Positions 1 through 11,899 of a stretch of DNA of 64,000 bases are shown here, piece after piece (the first letter of the stretch is position 1; each line of letters opens with the position of its first letter). The position numbers were made by a program, and so were the translations under genes. The notes below the pieces were generated by a model. That model made no database searches. It had not been told where the DNA came from and worked only from the letters and a program-made list of their open reading frames with translations. The stretch is from Spirodela intermedia (taxonomy: Eukaryota; Streptophyta; Magnoliopsida; Alismatales; Araceae), in NCBI GenBank assembly GCA_902729315.2, contig LR746267.1, positions 9,852,424 through 9,916,423 on the forward strand. The letters run 5' to 3'.

Positions 1-46
1 AAAACCCCCCGGTGACGAAATGATCTGAACGACGTGGACGAAATAG

Positions 47-60
47 AGAGAGAGAGAGAG
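47..60. repeat. (GA)n microsatellite upstream of the JmjC gene
   Basis: About seven GA dinucleotides just upstream of the first gene. GA/CT tracts recur near nearly every gene start in this window, so this may belong to the core promoter or 5' UTR architecture rather than being random. Confidence 0.7.
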
Positions 61-149
61 ACGCTCCTTCGAGCTCGCTCTTTTTATCTGCGCTGCCTTT
101 TTAGGGAGTTAAATAAAAACAAGTAAACGAGGAATAACTAAAAAAAATG

Positions 150-158
150 ACTATAAAT
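150..158 (+). promoter_or_regulatory. Possible TATA box of the JmjC gene
   Basis: A CTATAAATA match lies about 48 bp before the first in-frame ATG (199) and 126 bp before a second ATG (277) with a better Kozak context. If it is the real TATA box, transcription would start near 180-190, leaving almost no leader for ATG 199 and favouring ATG 277. Confidence 0.4.
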
Positions 159-198
159 ACGGCACCAAGTGGGGGTCGGAGAGAGAGGTATCCCCGCG

Positions 199-3100
199 AT
201 GCCGTCGACGACCGTGAAGATGCCTTCGCGGGTGCCGCCGCTTGGAGGGGCGGTCCTGCTCAGCGCAGCGGCGGCCATGGCGGAGGTCAGCACCGCCGGC
301 CGTGGGGCGCCGCCGGGAGCCTCCGCCGAGTCCTGTTCGCGCTACGACGACGACGGCGGCGACGGCGATGGGGACGAGTCGGAGACAGCCCGATCGGAGG
401 ATTGCAGCGGAGGGGAGGGGAGGAAGAGGAAGAGGCGGAGGAAGGAGGTGAAGGGGAAGAAGGTTGCGTGATCATTGGGATCAGAGCTTGATCGGGGTTT
501 TTCTTCCTTGTCTCCTTCCTTACTGGAGTCCAATGTTGATGGAGACGTCGGCGCTGACCTTGTTGTTCGTTCGTGTTTGCGATCTCGTCAGGTTTCCGCG
601 ACCTCGTGCCATCAGTGCCGGCAAAGCCATAGGGACCGGAGAGTGGTGCACTGCGGCAAGTGCAAGAGACGACGTTATTGCGTCGAATGCATACGTCAGT
701 GGTACTATAAGACGTGCCCTTTCTTTTATCGCTTTTTTTTTTCCCCTGCGTTCTTTTTATTTTTGTGTCTGTGTGTTCTAATTGTTCGATGCATTGCGTA
801 TAATGAGGTTCTCCGGAGATAATCCTTTCGTTGTTTCCTGTCCTCGGGCAGTCTTTTTCTTGGGTGCTATTTCTTTCCAAACTAAGACTCTACTTCGGGA
901 TCTTGTTATTCAGTTTGTTCTTGTGTCTCAATTTCAGGTATCCCCGCCAGTCTGAGGCCGTGATCGCTGAGGCTTGCCCATTCTGCCGTGGGAACTGTAA
1001 CTGCACCAGTTGTCTGAGGAACAGCAGACAGATAAAGGTCAGAAATTTCTACTTGTCTCACGATGCTTTGACACAAATGTAGACGCTTTCTTTATCTGGC
1101 TGCGGCTGGCTACGTCTTGACTGTTTTCCCTCGTTGCTTTCTCGCATAACATTCAGAAAACGACATAGTTCGTTTTGTAAGGATGGAGATTGCGTGACTG
1201 ACTATCCTCTAAGGAAGCCTTAATTCACTCTATGTGCAGAATCGATGGGATGATATTAACCGTACACTGAAGATCAAGTATAATCGCTATCTCTTGCATT
1301 GTCTGTTGCCGATCTTGAGAAAACTTTGTGAGGAGCAGGCAGCAGAGAAGATGGTCGAGGCTAGGATTCGAGGTACATGTTATTCCAAGTGCAGTAGAGG
1401 CTTCTTCATCTTGATTCATCTGCCTGCCAAGATATGTAACTTGTTGGCTTTTACGATCGTTTGATGTTCAGGACCATCCGCATTCAGTCTGAAAATGAAG
1501 GCCAGCAGTTCTGTTGGTGAACGTGTTTTCTGGTTTGACCTCTTTCATTCCTCCTCTGTTAATTTCACATTATGGTACACATTTCTAGTAATCTAAAAGT
1601 TAGATATTTGGCTTTAATTATTTAAACACTCGTCTCTATGCAGTAACAACTGCAGAACTTCGATTGCTGATCTGCATAGGAGCTGCCCTATGTGCTCATA
1701 CGAACTCTGTTTAAGCTGCTGCCGTGAGATTCGGGAAGGTAACTTGCGAGGAAACTGCAGAATTGCTACCTTGAATTACCCCAATAGAGGTGTTTCATAC
1801 ATGCACGGAGAAGAAGACGCTGTACCAAAGGCTATTCAAGGCGATGGAGCTGTGAGACTGAATACTAGGGTGGATGTAGGAGACCAGCTTCAGAAGCATC
1901 CAGTTTGGAAAGCTTATGATAATGGGGGTATTCCCTGCCCTCCTGAAGAACTCGGTGGCTGTGGCAGATGCCTTCTGGAGCTTAAGCATCTGTGTCCAGA
2001 TAATTGGGTGGCAAAACTGCGGGCAAAAGCAGAGGAGATTGACAGGGTTTATAATCATCCAGAAGTTGCTTCTAGTGCCAGAGACAAGAAGTGTTGTTAT
2101 CCGGACAATAGCTCTAACAATTCAAGGAAGGCAGCTTCCAGGTCTGATTCAGAGGACAACTATTTATACTGTCCACATTCCACTGATATAACTGCAGAGA
2201 GCCTGGAGCACTTCCAGAGACACTGGGCCAGAGGAGAGCCTATAATTGTTCGTGGTATCCTTGAAGCTACTACCGGTCTGAGCTGGGAGCCAATGGTCAT
2301 GTGGCGTATATTCCGAGGGAACAAAGTATCCAAGTTATCCCAAGTAAAAGCCATTGATTGCCTGTCTTGCTGTGAGGTTGGTTATCTCATTTCCCACATT
2401 TAAAGTTTTCAAACCGGGGATACCTCATGAATACTGAGTCCAATTGCACGATGTGAGGTTTTTATCCACATGATTTATATATTTTCATCGTATTTGAGAA
2501 GATCGGTTCGTGGTCAACTCGACCACGTAGAACAGAAGTATGCTGATTAATGGGTTGAGGTGACCAGACTACAAGAAAAGTTAGGACTTGAAATACTACC
2601 TTAGATTGCTGCCAGACTTAATTCTCGATGTAATGCCTCGCGAAACAAAGTTGGAGACTACTAAGGTCACGACGCACTGGTTATAAAAACAGCAAGCACT
2701 CAATCCTTTTTTTTTTTTTCTAAAATTATTCGTAGAACATGGTATATGGTTTGGTCGAGTCTGGGAGTCCTATCAGAGTCCTAATATTAGTTACTCCCAT
2801 AGGCGGAAGATTGTTAAGAGAAACGTTGTGTGATGCTATGTTGTGTGCATCCTACTCATTGGAACAAGATCATCAAAGTTTGAAGTTGCAATACATTGAA
2901 TCCCACTCTGTCACTGTATGACTGTTGTAGCCCATCAAGCTTTCAAGCATTAAGGATGCTACGTTTCCTCTTTTCTTTAGGAGGGTCTGTTGCAGTCACT
3001 GTTCAAGCACCGTGGGATACTCATCTGTCATCTCTAGTTGTCTGGTATGATAGCTATTGAAGAACCATATGCCATCAGCTGTGACCTCTGAAAATATTTT

Positions 3101-4981
3101 ATATGAAATATGTTGTGGCATATTTCTCACATTAAATGGAGTAGTTAATATGGGCATTTGTAGATTTCAGCTTTACTGTGATGGTTATTTATCTTCTTTT
3201 CTTTTTTTTCCAAACATATATAGGTTGAAATCAGTGGCCAAGATTTTTTCAGAGGTTATGTGGAGGGACGAATGTACAGAAATCTGTGGCCAGAGATGCT
3301 CAAGCTAAAGGATTGGCCGCCATTTGATCATTTTGAAGAGGTTCTGCCGCGCCATGCTGATGAATTTATCAGTGCTCTTCCATTCAGCGAGTACACAGAC
3401 CCAAGATCAGGCCCCTTGAACATTGCCGTGAAGCTCCCCAAAGAGGCCGTAAGACCTGATCTGGGCCCCAAGACCTACATTGCATACGGCATAATCGAAG
3501 AACTTGGAAGGGGTGATTCAGTCACCAAGCTTCACTGCGACGTCTCCGATGCGGTACTCCTCCTTTACCCCGCAAGTGTCTTCTTCTTATTCCTCAAGTA
3601 GCCATTCAACACCCCTCTTAGCAAGAAATGCTCTGCTTTCCCCAACAATATGCCATGGATTTCCCCTTAGGTTCCTCCTCCTTTTCTTGTCTCCCCTTTC
3701 TTCATTGGTGTCAGCCCTCACTTGCTACCTGTCCTGTGAACCCTGCAATCATCAGTTCTTGCCCATTTCCGGGAATTAAACGATTTTTTTTCTTATGATT
3801 TTTCTCTCAGGTGAACGTCTTGATGCACACATCAGAGGTATCATTAACTGCGCAGCAGGTTTCAGCTGTGAGGGAGCTGAAGCAGAAGCACAGAGATCAG
3901 AAGAGAAGGGAGCTCGGGGAAGGCATGGGGGCCAGAGGAGAGAGCTCTTCCCACGCCTGCTCCTTGGAAGAGCTTGCGGAGGAGTCTGGTGGGGCGCTGT
4001 GGGACATCTTCCGCAGAGAAGATGTTCCTAAGCTGCAGGCTTACCTTGAGAGGCATTCGAGGGAATTCAGGCACATTTACTGCTCCCCAGTTAATCAGGT
4101 CGAGGGTCTCTTCATCCCCATCAGCAGCTCACTTTGGACCCTGCAACGCTCACTCTTCTCCTCTGAACCTTTTTTTTTTTTTTTTCTTTTTTTGGTATCG
4201 TACAGATCTTCAATCCTGTCCATGATGAAACCTTCTATTTGACCATGGAGCACAAGAGAAGGCTCAAGGAGGAATTTGGTCAGCCCAGCCTCGGAATGCG
4301 CTTTTTTTTTTCTTTTTTCTTTTAAATATTTCATTCGCAGATTTTTTGTATTATGTCCATGGTCAGTCGTAGATTATATGATTCTTCTTTGATCGCTGTG
4401 GCATTCTTGCAGGGATTGAACCCTGGTCGTTTCAGCAGAAGCTCGGAGAGGCGGTCTTCATCCCCGTGGGATGCCCTCATCAAGTGAGAAACCTCAAGGT
4501 ATTTATCATGTTTGACTTTCTTTTTTTTTGGGTCTTTCGGGTAAGTCCCCGTGAACTTTGGGGATGACGACCTATGAATCATATAGATATTTATTTTTTT
4601 TCTTTGAAGAAAATTTGAAGTCAACTCTGATCTGCCTGCTATCTTCTTTGGGAAACAGTCGTGCACAAAGGTCGCCCTCGACTTCGTCTCCCCTGAGAAC
4701 ATCGATGAATGCATACGGATCACCAACGAATTCAGATTGCTCCCCAGGAATCACAGGTCGAAGGAAGACAAGATCGAGGTAGGATGATCCGGTTGTATTG
4801 CCTTTTTTAGACTATCCTTACTCTAGCTAGAGCTAGAGAGAGAGAGAGAGGATGCATTTGCTGCTGCTGTTAATCACAACTGATGAATTTGTTTCCAACG
4901 AAACAGGTGAAGAAGATGGCCCTCCACGCCATCAATCACGCAGTGAGGGATTTGCGCCAGCTGACGGCCGGCGATCAGTGA
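199..4981 (+). CDS. JmjC-domain histone lysine demethylase, JMJ25/KDM3-like
   Basis: Nuclear Fe(II)/2-oxoglutarate oxygenase of the plant JMJ25 (KDM3/JHDM2) family, expected to demethylate H3K9. Exons by phase: 199-462, 592-701, 938-1037, 1240-1372, 1472-1532, 1644-2376, 3224-3553, 3811-4098, 4206-4278, 4413-4498, 4659-4778 and 4907-4981, giving 790 aa with all introns GT-AG. A basic patch (KRKRRRK) ends exon 1 and could be a nuclear signal. Exons 2-3 encode the cysteine-rich RING-like finger ([18 protein letters not shown]), and exon 6 opens with a second Cys cluster (CNNC, CPMC). The JmjC core carries the iron ligands HxD at about residues 571-573 (LHCD) and a distal His near 720 (GCPHQV), so it looks catalytically competent. 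The 61-bp exon 5 is needed to complete the Cys finger. Start may be 277 (GCCATGG context) instead of 199. It is shorter than many JMJ25 relatives, mainly at the N terminus. Confidence 0.9.
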
Positions 4982-5544
4982 GCTCCCCCCCCTCCCCCCC
5001 CCTCTGAGACAGACCGCACTATTTACATGGGCGCCGAGGCCATGGAGCGAGAGCGCGTGTTCTTCGTGCGGGTGCCGAAGATCGCCCGCCGCTCTGAGTC
5101 CGATTTTAGGGTAAGAACCCACCCCTTCACTCGCTCTCTCCCCCTTCCTTTGCGTTTCTGGTTAAGCAGATGGGGAGGGGCCTGTTCTTCCTTCTGCAGA
5201 CGGAGGAACTTTTGCTCCTAGTGAGAGAAGATACTCGGGAGTGGCGGCGGCGGGTGCTGGAAGGGAAAGGTGGGGGCAGCTGTTGCAGATGGTTGGGTCC
5301 TCTTTTTCATTCCATTTTTGTTCCTGTGGATGGCCATTTTTTGTAAGCCCACGGGGATCTCTGTCTCCCCCGATCTTTGAACGATGATTTCATCATCTGG
5401 GTTCTCTCTCTCTCTCTCTCTCTCTCTCCCTCCAAGGGGGTTCGAATTGGGGCATCATTTATGTGACCGGCTCAGGCTATCAAGATAAGAATCGCATGAT
5501 TACAATCTGGGGAAGAAAAGAAAAAAAAGAAAAATCTGAATCAG
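4982..5544. other. 3' spacer between convergent JmjC and solute-binding genes
   Basis: No gene is supported here. The two flanking genes converge, so the stretch holds both 3' UTRs. It contains a poly-C run just after the JmjC stop codon and a CT microsatellite at about 5402-5428. Confidence 0.6.
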
Positions 5545-8500
5545 CTATTGAGCAACCCTCGCCAACCTTGCCAAAAACGAGGACAGATAGTCCTGAGCCT
5601 CTCCGATCCACCGCTGCCCCGACGCCGCCATGCCACCTACCAGCCGCCGGTGCTCCGCCGAGGCCTCCTCCGACAAGGGCTCAAGGAACTCACAGTTGCT
5701 GAGAATCTCCGGCGGCGGGGCGCCGCCAACCAGATTTGTGTCAAGCTCGGGTTGCCCCTTGCCGACTCGTTGAGGGGGCATGCAGAGAGGACCCTCCAGA
5801 CTCAACGGTGACGCCCCGGGGACGACTCCCTGCTGGTAGGGGAGGGCCCTCGCCGCCTGCAGGCAGAATTCCATCCACTGGTGGACCATCGGCGAGGGGC
5901 CTCTCACCCGGCCGCCGACTTTCTCCGTCGGAAATCTGCCCGCCGCCGGGATCGCCTGGAAGGGGAAAGAGATGCTCCAGATGAACAAAAGTCAATTCAA
6001 CAAATTGGGTTGACCCAAAAAGAGAGTTCGTATTCCCGGTGAATTGTTTAGGAATGAATCTCTGGTTGGCGGCCGCTGGTAACTCAAGAACAATAAACAA
6101 AATTTCTTTTCCAAAAAGAAAAAAAGCCGATTGTCAAATGCCCCTTCAGGTCAAAATAAAAAAATTCTCAGGATCGCCGATTAGAAGGTAAAAGAAATCC
6201 AAGAACAGTAAATAAAATAAAATAAAATAAAATAAAAAATAGTTTGATTGTAGGTACTAGGAGAGATACTAGGAGCATGAGAGTGCAGGAACATGTACCC
6301 ATAGGTCTGCCCATAGGCTGGATCCAGACTTGGGGACGATCACAGAGACACCGGACTGCCGCCTGGCGATGGGGAGGATGTCGCTGCTCCACCCAACTGC
6401 GACCCAGGCGTCGGCCGTGGCAAAGGCCTTGAGGTAGTTGGCACTGTCAAATAGCCGGACCTGCCAAGGAGGAGCAGCTGAGGATGAAATCAAGGGCCCA
6501 TTTCGAGAAATAAGAGCGCTGACCAGCGGGGCCCGAAGAACACTAGACATTAATCATGCAGCACCTGTCTCTGAAGCGCAGCCAATCTCTGTGTGACAGC
6601 GTTCATCCCACCAGGAACCTGGAGGTCTATGTTCTTTGTATTGTATGAGGCCCCCATTGACTTTAAGACTGCACCGACGACCTCCCTTGGGGAGTCAACC
6701 ATGACCACCTTTCCTCGGAGTTCTCCTCTCCACAGATCATCCCAATCCTGGGGAAGAAACTTTACTCGCATAAATTCAAGTGATCTAGGTGATCTTTCGG
6801 ATTATATCAAATAAACGGCATGGTTAACCTTGATGGGAGCCAGATTGTGCTTCCTGAATTTGTTTTTCTTGTAGGCGATCACCATGCATCCCCAGCGATA
6901 TGGAACGGCCCAGATCTTCCCAGAATCATCTATCTCACCTTTGTCGTTCCTGCACAGATAAACCTAAATGGATTTCAGAGAAATTATAACATTGCATGAG
7001 AGCTTCTATGAAGTTTTTAATATATTTTTTTTCATAGAAAAAAAAAATGCACGCTCACAGCTTGCCCACAGATGAACTTTCTTGAGAATAATGCCCAAGA
7101 TCCAAGAAGTAAGTGACAAGCTTTGTTCTTGGTTATAGAACATGGGGGGCCCATTAAGGTCAATCCTCTGACCAACTTCCTCGTATAAAGTCTCAGTTAA
7201 AAGCTGCGTTTCATCTTGAAGTTGATTCATCTAATACCGGCATTTGTCACTGATGGCGGGATTAGAAATCAAACCAGTTGACGGTGCACACATGGATAGA
7301 ACACAGAAATGTGGCATATGATGAAGAAGGATATATAGTTAACGAACTCTCAAGAACTTTCCATTAAGAAACATGAAAATCATCCCCTCAATCATATTCC
7401 TCGTTCAATCAGATATACAGAGTTCCAGAAAAAAATGAAGTTTGGGTTGGATAATGTACATGCTGTGGACCAGCTCGTTTTTCAATCAGATGAATGTCTC
7501 AACTTGATGAAATTCCAACAGGAGGGAATGGATTGCGGATGGCTCACTCATGCTAGTCTTTTTAATTTTTTAATAAATAAAAAAAATAGCCTGACGAGTT
7601 GTCAGGTGCCATTGGGGTATGGATGGGCTGTTTTTTTACCTTCCATTTGCTGCTCAAGTTTTGAAACCAATCGTGTTCTTCTGCTCCTTGTATGGGCTCG
7701 ATCAACCTCTCAGTAATAGCGTAAGTTAGCCAAGAGTCGCCGACAGAGACAATATCTGCAGCCATGGCAGACTTGGGCTCAAGCCGACCTGTTCTTGCTG
7801 TCAAGGACAGATCAGAAAAAATAGAATCAAGACTCCCCCGGAACTTGGGGGTCAGCTTCAGCCTTCTCCCATGGATTTGAATGAAATCCTATATTCCACA
7901 AGAGGAGGACAGGATGAGGAAACAATCATTTCATCGAAGAACCCTAAATAGGAAAAAAAAAAATGCAGACAAGAGATTCATGCAGAGTATCGCCGGAGCA
8001 AATAGACCTTGATCCATGAAGGAGGTAATGAGCCACGGAGGGCGACAATCCTGAGGGGAACTGTCAGAGCATACGTCTTGGACTTCCACCTCTCGAATTC
8101 CTTCCTCCATTCCTCATCTTCTTCTTCTCCCGCCTCGTTACCCGGGTCAGAACTATCTGTGAGCTCATTCTCTGTAATTCAATGCAAATTGGAGGTTAAA
8201 TACATGATCATTCCAAAGAAACAAAAAATATATACCAAAGAAAGCCACACATCAACCCTAAAAGACTTCGCGGATGAATGCACAGAAAAAGCCGGATCGA
8301 AAACCATCCTCCCTCTTCTTCAAAATTGGGATATAATTCAAAGATCATAATTGAACACGAAGGAGAATAAAAAATTCCCAACGATCACCAGCTCCCGTAC
8401 TCTGGAATCCTGATGCTGCAGGGCTTCACCTGCGGTGACGACGGGGGATCGGATATTGCAGGAGCGAGCGAGGGGAACACCGGCGGCTCCCAAGCCCACG

Positions 8501-8745
8501 AAGAAGAGAATGGCGGGAGCTGCCACACGAAGCAGAGACAAAGACCATCCCTCCTCCTCCGCCGGAGGACCCGGGAGCGATGGCCCGCCTGACGCCGGCG
8601 GGAGTCCCCGAAGGAGCCACCGGCTGGAGATTCCTCTGAGGCGGAGTACGCAGCCACCGGTGTGGCTCCGACAGGGGCTTCGGAGGTGGCGATGGGGAGA
8701 AGGCAGCGGCCGAGGACCGGCAGCAGCGGCGATGAGCAGCGCCAT
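5545..8745 (-). CDS. Bacterial-type polyamine (putrescine/spermidine) binding protein
   Basis: Plant homologue of bacterial periplasmic solute-binding proteins of the PotD/SpuE type, in the family of Arabidopsis At1g31410. Exons in transcript order: 8745-8430, 8171-8008, 7888-7640, 6963-6829, 6747-6565, 6460-6299 and 5955-5545. All are GT-AG, phases close, and the total is 539 aa. The N-terminal ~100 residues are rich in Ala, Arg and Ser with a hydrophobic stretch (residues ~75-90), consistent with an organelle transit peptide or membrane anchor. The binding-protein fold follows: a strand with TVPLRI, then SAMAADIVSVGDSWL, AVPYRWG, MVDSPREV, DAWVAVGWSSD and VIVPKSG, and a C-terminal VRGPSP/HQW/EFCL block. 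These are the conserved signatures of the plant family. Polyamine binding is inferred from the family; no permease or ATPase partner is nearby. ATG 8745 is the only Met at the start, with no in-frame alternative upstream. Confidence 0.88.
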
Positions 8746-9216
8746 GCGGGTTCTTCCCCCTTCTTCCTCCGCTCTTGTAGCAGTCCTCAACAATGATCCA
8801 GTGACGTCATCTATCCGGGCCGGGCCCAATCTTCTCAGGCCCCGGCCTGGATTTCTCTCTCCTGATCGAAACCCAAGACTCTTGAGGCACTATAAAATCT
8901 GAACCCGCTCCTCCTCTCTCTTTCTCTCTCTCTCTCATCCGTATAGGCGTGTGAGGACTGCCAGCTTCGTCTGGTGGGGGCGGCGTCCTCTTCAGGGTTC
9001 GGGGTTCCGTCTCCCCCTCTTCCTGTCCCTCGCCGCCCCTCGATGTTCTTCTTCTCGCAGCAGCTTCCTAGCGTCGAGATCCCTCCCGATGACCCCGCAG
9101 TTCTTCTGAAATTTGTCTCGCAATTTCTTGGTTCCACGAATTAGGGTTCATCACTAATTCGTGATCTAGGGGTTTTCTCGTTCTTGATCGGGGGGTTCCC
9201 CTTGGATTGCTTCAGT
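8746..9216. promoter_or_regulatory. Bidirectional promoter region between divergent genes
   Basis: The solute-binding gene (minus) and the ankyrin gene (plus) diverge from this stretch. A plus-strand TATA-like CTATAAAAT lies at about 8890-8898, followed by a CT-rich tract at 8911-8936 of the Y-patch type common at plant transcription starts. The rest, to 9216, would be the ankyrin gene's 5' leader. Confidence 0.5.
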
Positions 9217-9324
9217 ATGGTCGTGTCAGCTCCCGTTGTAGGATCCAAGAGCCTCCGCGCCTTCGGCCCTGGTCTCAATCCGTTCGCCCCCCACGGAATG
9301 GGTAACTACTCCCCCGTCCTCCGC
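9217..9324 (+). other. Upstream ORF or leader exon of the ankyrin gene
   Basis: An ATG at 9217 opens a short frame that stops at about 9325 before reaching the main ORF. A plausible donor (GG before GTAACT) lies near 9302, but splicing to the next exon would not put this ATG in frame with the ankyrin ORF at 9572. I read it as 5' UTR with a possible translation-attenuating uORF. Confidence 0.35.
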
Positions 9325-9571
9325 TAGTTGTCTGCACCTCCTCTTCGAAGATCGATCCCTGCTTCCCTCACAGCAGTATTGGAAAGGCGCCGACGAGCCG
9401 TTGTATATCGTCCAACGAGATCGAGTCTCTTCTCCCTCTTCGGGATAGCTGGTAAAGAGTTGGGCTGTCTATTTTCCTTCTTCTGGGGGAAGGATTTCTC
9501 CAGGCCCTGGTTGCTTGCTCTTGTTCTTGTTGTCTTTTGTGTACCATCCGGTTTGGTGAGAGAAGGTAGTC

Positions 9572-11899
9572 ATGGTGGAGCTGAAGGGAACGCTGTCCCG
9601 GCGACAGCTTCTGAGGAAGAGGTCGTTTAGCCCCAGGTCCTCTGATAGAGACGACAGAGGGTGGACTCCACTGCATATAGGCGCACGGAGAGGTGACTTA
9701 AAGGAGGTCAGTTGGGTCTTCATTGGTTGGAGATTTTATCTTCTTTCCTTTCCTGGTTCTCATGTGTTTAAGGTGTATGACCTATGTTTCCTGACGTTTA
9801 TTGTTTTCTTTGATTGATCTTGTCATATGTGAATGCCCAATTAAGGTTTTTCTATTGAAAATTTCGGCAAATAATGATGTTTCACGCTTCAAGACATCCG
9901 CGTCATGCTGTTCTGAAAATGAGGTCTGACTTGCGGATTTATATGTATTTTCTATTAGCTTAAACTCTTTTTTAAATTGGTAACAATCCTATTTTCTATT
10001 AGCTTAAAATGTTTAAATTCTGACCAATTAAACATCGCTTGGAAGATGGTAGATTATCATCATGGGGTAGGTTATGTGGATGATAAAAAAAAAATTAGAG
10101 GGAGCTGAAAAATCGCGGGTGAACATTTTATTACCTTTGGAGAGTTGAAGGTGTTAGTTAATTTCTTCCCAGAGGCAGGGTTAAATTTAAAGACGAAAAC
10201 ACAACTCGTTTCCTGCAAAGTAGGGAATCGAATAAGCAGCTCATGTTGCTTACAAATCAAGAAGTTTGGACCGTCTCTCTGTGTATGTACCTTTTCAAAT
10301 TTGATTTTTTTTCTTTGCAGTAGTAAAAAATATTCATTGGTGTGCTATGACTGATGCAGAGCAGATTTCATAACATTCTAGTGAGAGAGTAGATTAAAGT
10401 CTCAGCTCATGCTGCTCTCTGATTATGTTCACAGGCATGCGTTTTTTTTGTATACCAGTGTAGTGTGGTGAGTTGATGAGAACTTCTCATAAAAAAATTT
10501 GGCAAGTTTTTTTATTTGCCAGTGGCGTTCATTGAAGTTTTAGTTTGATGGATGTTTGAGTGTTCCTAGTTCTATACTTTGATAATAACTGATTTTTTGA
10601 TGTGAAACCATTTTTTTGGGAAAGTAGGACACGGAAAGATGCTTGGAATATGAATGACCTGTCATTGTTGATGCCGTGTGTTGTGTAGAACTGGTAATAC
10701 TTCTGTTGCTGATAGTGTTTGAAGATAACTGGTTGTTTGGGTGCCACCGTCCGTATCAAAGCGACTGGGGGAACAGGGTCTCTGCGCTACTTAACTATCA
10801 TACAGAGGGATGATTGTTCCCTCTCTTGCAAGACCCAAGTAGCATATATTTGTGATTCTCTGGGTTTGTATGTCGGACTCATTGCTGTTGTCATGTTTCT
10901 TCCTGCCTACAAAGATCAGAAACCAACATCAGATTGAAATTCTATGATACACTTCGAAACAAAAATGGATAGGTCAGGATCCTAGACGTTATTGAGGGCG
11001 GACTAGCGTAATATCCAATTGGTGGAGATGAGTGGTTAAGATCTATGCTATTTCGAGCTGCCTTCTAGTGCTGCAATGTTTCATCTTAATTTAATCCTTA
11101 TTTGTAATTTTTCTTTAGAAAAGTCTCTAGACGACTCATGTTTACCAGGAAATAGATTCTCAGCATTTTTTATGATGCTGAGAATCATAAAAGGTACATT
11201 TGGCAACATGAGGGAGGCGATTTCCTAGGGCTGGGACATTTGGCATACATAAACCTCTTGTAAAGATGTAATCTGAAACCGTTGACCTCAGTAATTTCCA
11301 CCGAATTATTCCACACCGATGAGTTCTAGGTGTGTTATTTGATTACGAGCAGCCCATATGTAACATCTCTGTGGACACATATTCTTCTTTTCCATCCAGG
11401 TGAAGCGCCTCCTGGAAGAAGGGATGGACGCCAATGTCCCTGCATGGGGCCCCAAATCCCCAGGCGTGACCCCTCTCCATCTTGCGGCCGAAGGCGGCCA
11501 TCTCAAGGTCATGGACGCCCTGCTCGAGCATGGAGCCAACATTGACGCCAGAACAAAGGGTGCCTGTGGCTGTAAGCGCCCCCCCCCCCCAACTCCTGTC
11601 TCTCTCTCTCTCTCATTCTCTCTCATTCGTCCTGCATCTTACCAAAGGTCAAACTTTGGACTCTCACTCCTTTGTAACAAACAGGGACCCCACTGCATGC
11701 CGCAGCCAAGGAGAGGAACAAGGAGGCCATTAGATTCCTGGTGGAGAATGGGGCCTTCCTACCCGATGACATCAACGACGGCCGCTTCAATCCGCCGTTG
11801 CACTACTGCCCTGGCCTAGAGTGGGCCTATGAGATGAAGCTTAAACTGCAGGAGATGCCCCTCTCATCTGGAGACAGCTCCTGCAGCTCTGAAAGCTAG
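9572..11899 (+). CDS. Phytochrome-interacting-type ankyrin-repeat protein (PIA1/PIA2-like)
   Basis: A 173-aa protein of ankyrin repeats. Exons are 9572-9706, 11400-11571 and 11685-11899, GT-AG, phases 0 and 1. The N terminus is basic and Ser/Arg-rich (SRRQLLRKRSFSPRSSDRDD). Three ankyrin repeats follow, each with the TPLH core: GWTPLHIGARRGDLK, VTPLHLAAEGGHLK and, rebuilt across intron 2, WTPLHAAAKERNKE. The tail (FLPDDINDGRFNPPLHYC, then LEWAYEMK) matches the plant PIA1/PIA2 family (Arabidopsis At5g07840, At5g61230), whose members bind phytochromes and modulate anthocyanin responses. Length agrees with that family (about 170-180 aa). Intron 1 is long (1.7 kb) and AT-rich with no other gene in it. 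Function here is inferred from the family. Confidence 0.88.
11600..11630 (+). repeat. (CT)n tract in ankyrin intron 2
   Basis: A short CT microsatellite preceded by a run of C (11579-11590) lies inside the second intron, upstream of its acceptor. Confidence 0.6.

Noticed and set aside
287-880. A 197-codon minus-strand frame over the first JmjC exons
   Set aside because: Overlaps well-supported exons with a cysteine finger on the plus strand; sequence is low-complexity Arg/Ser/Pro.
5027-5221. A 64-codon frame after the JmjC stop codon
   Set aside because: Falls in the 3' UTR, contains a potential splice donor and CT-rich sequence, and matches no known family.
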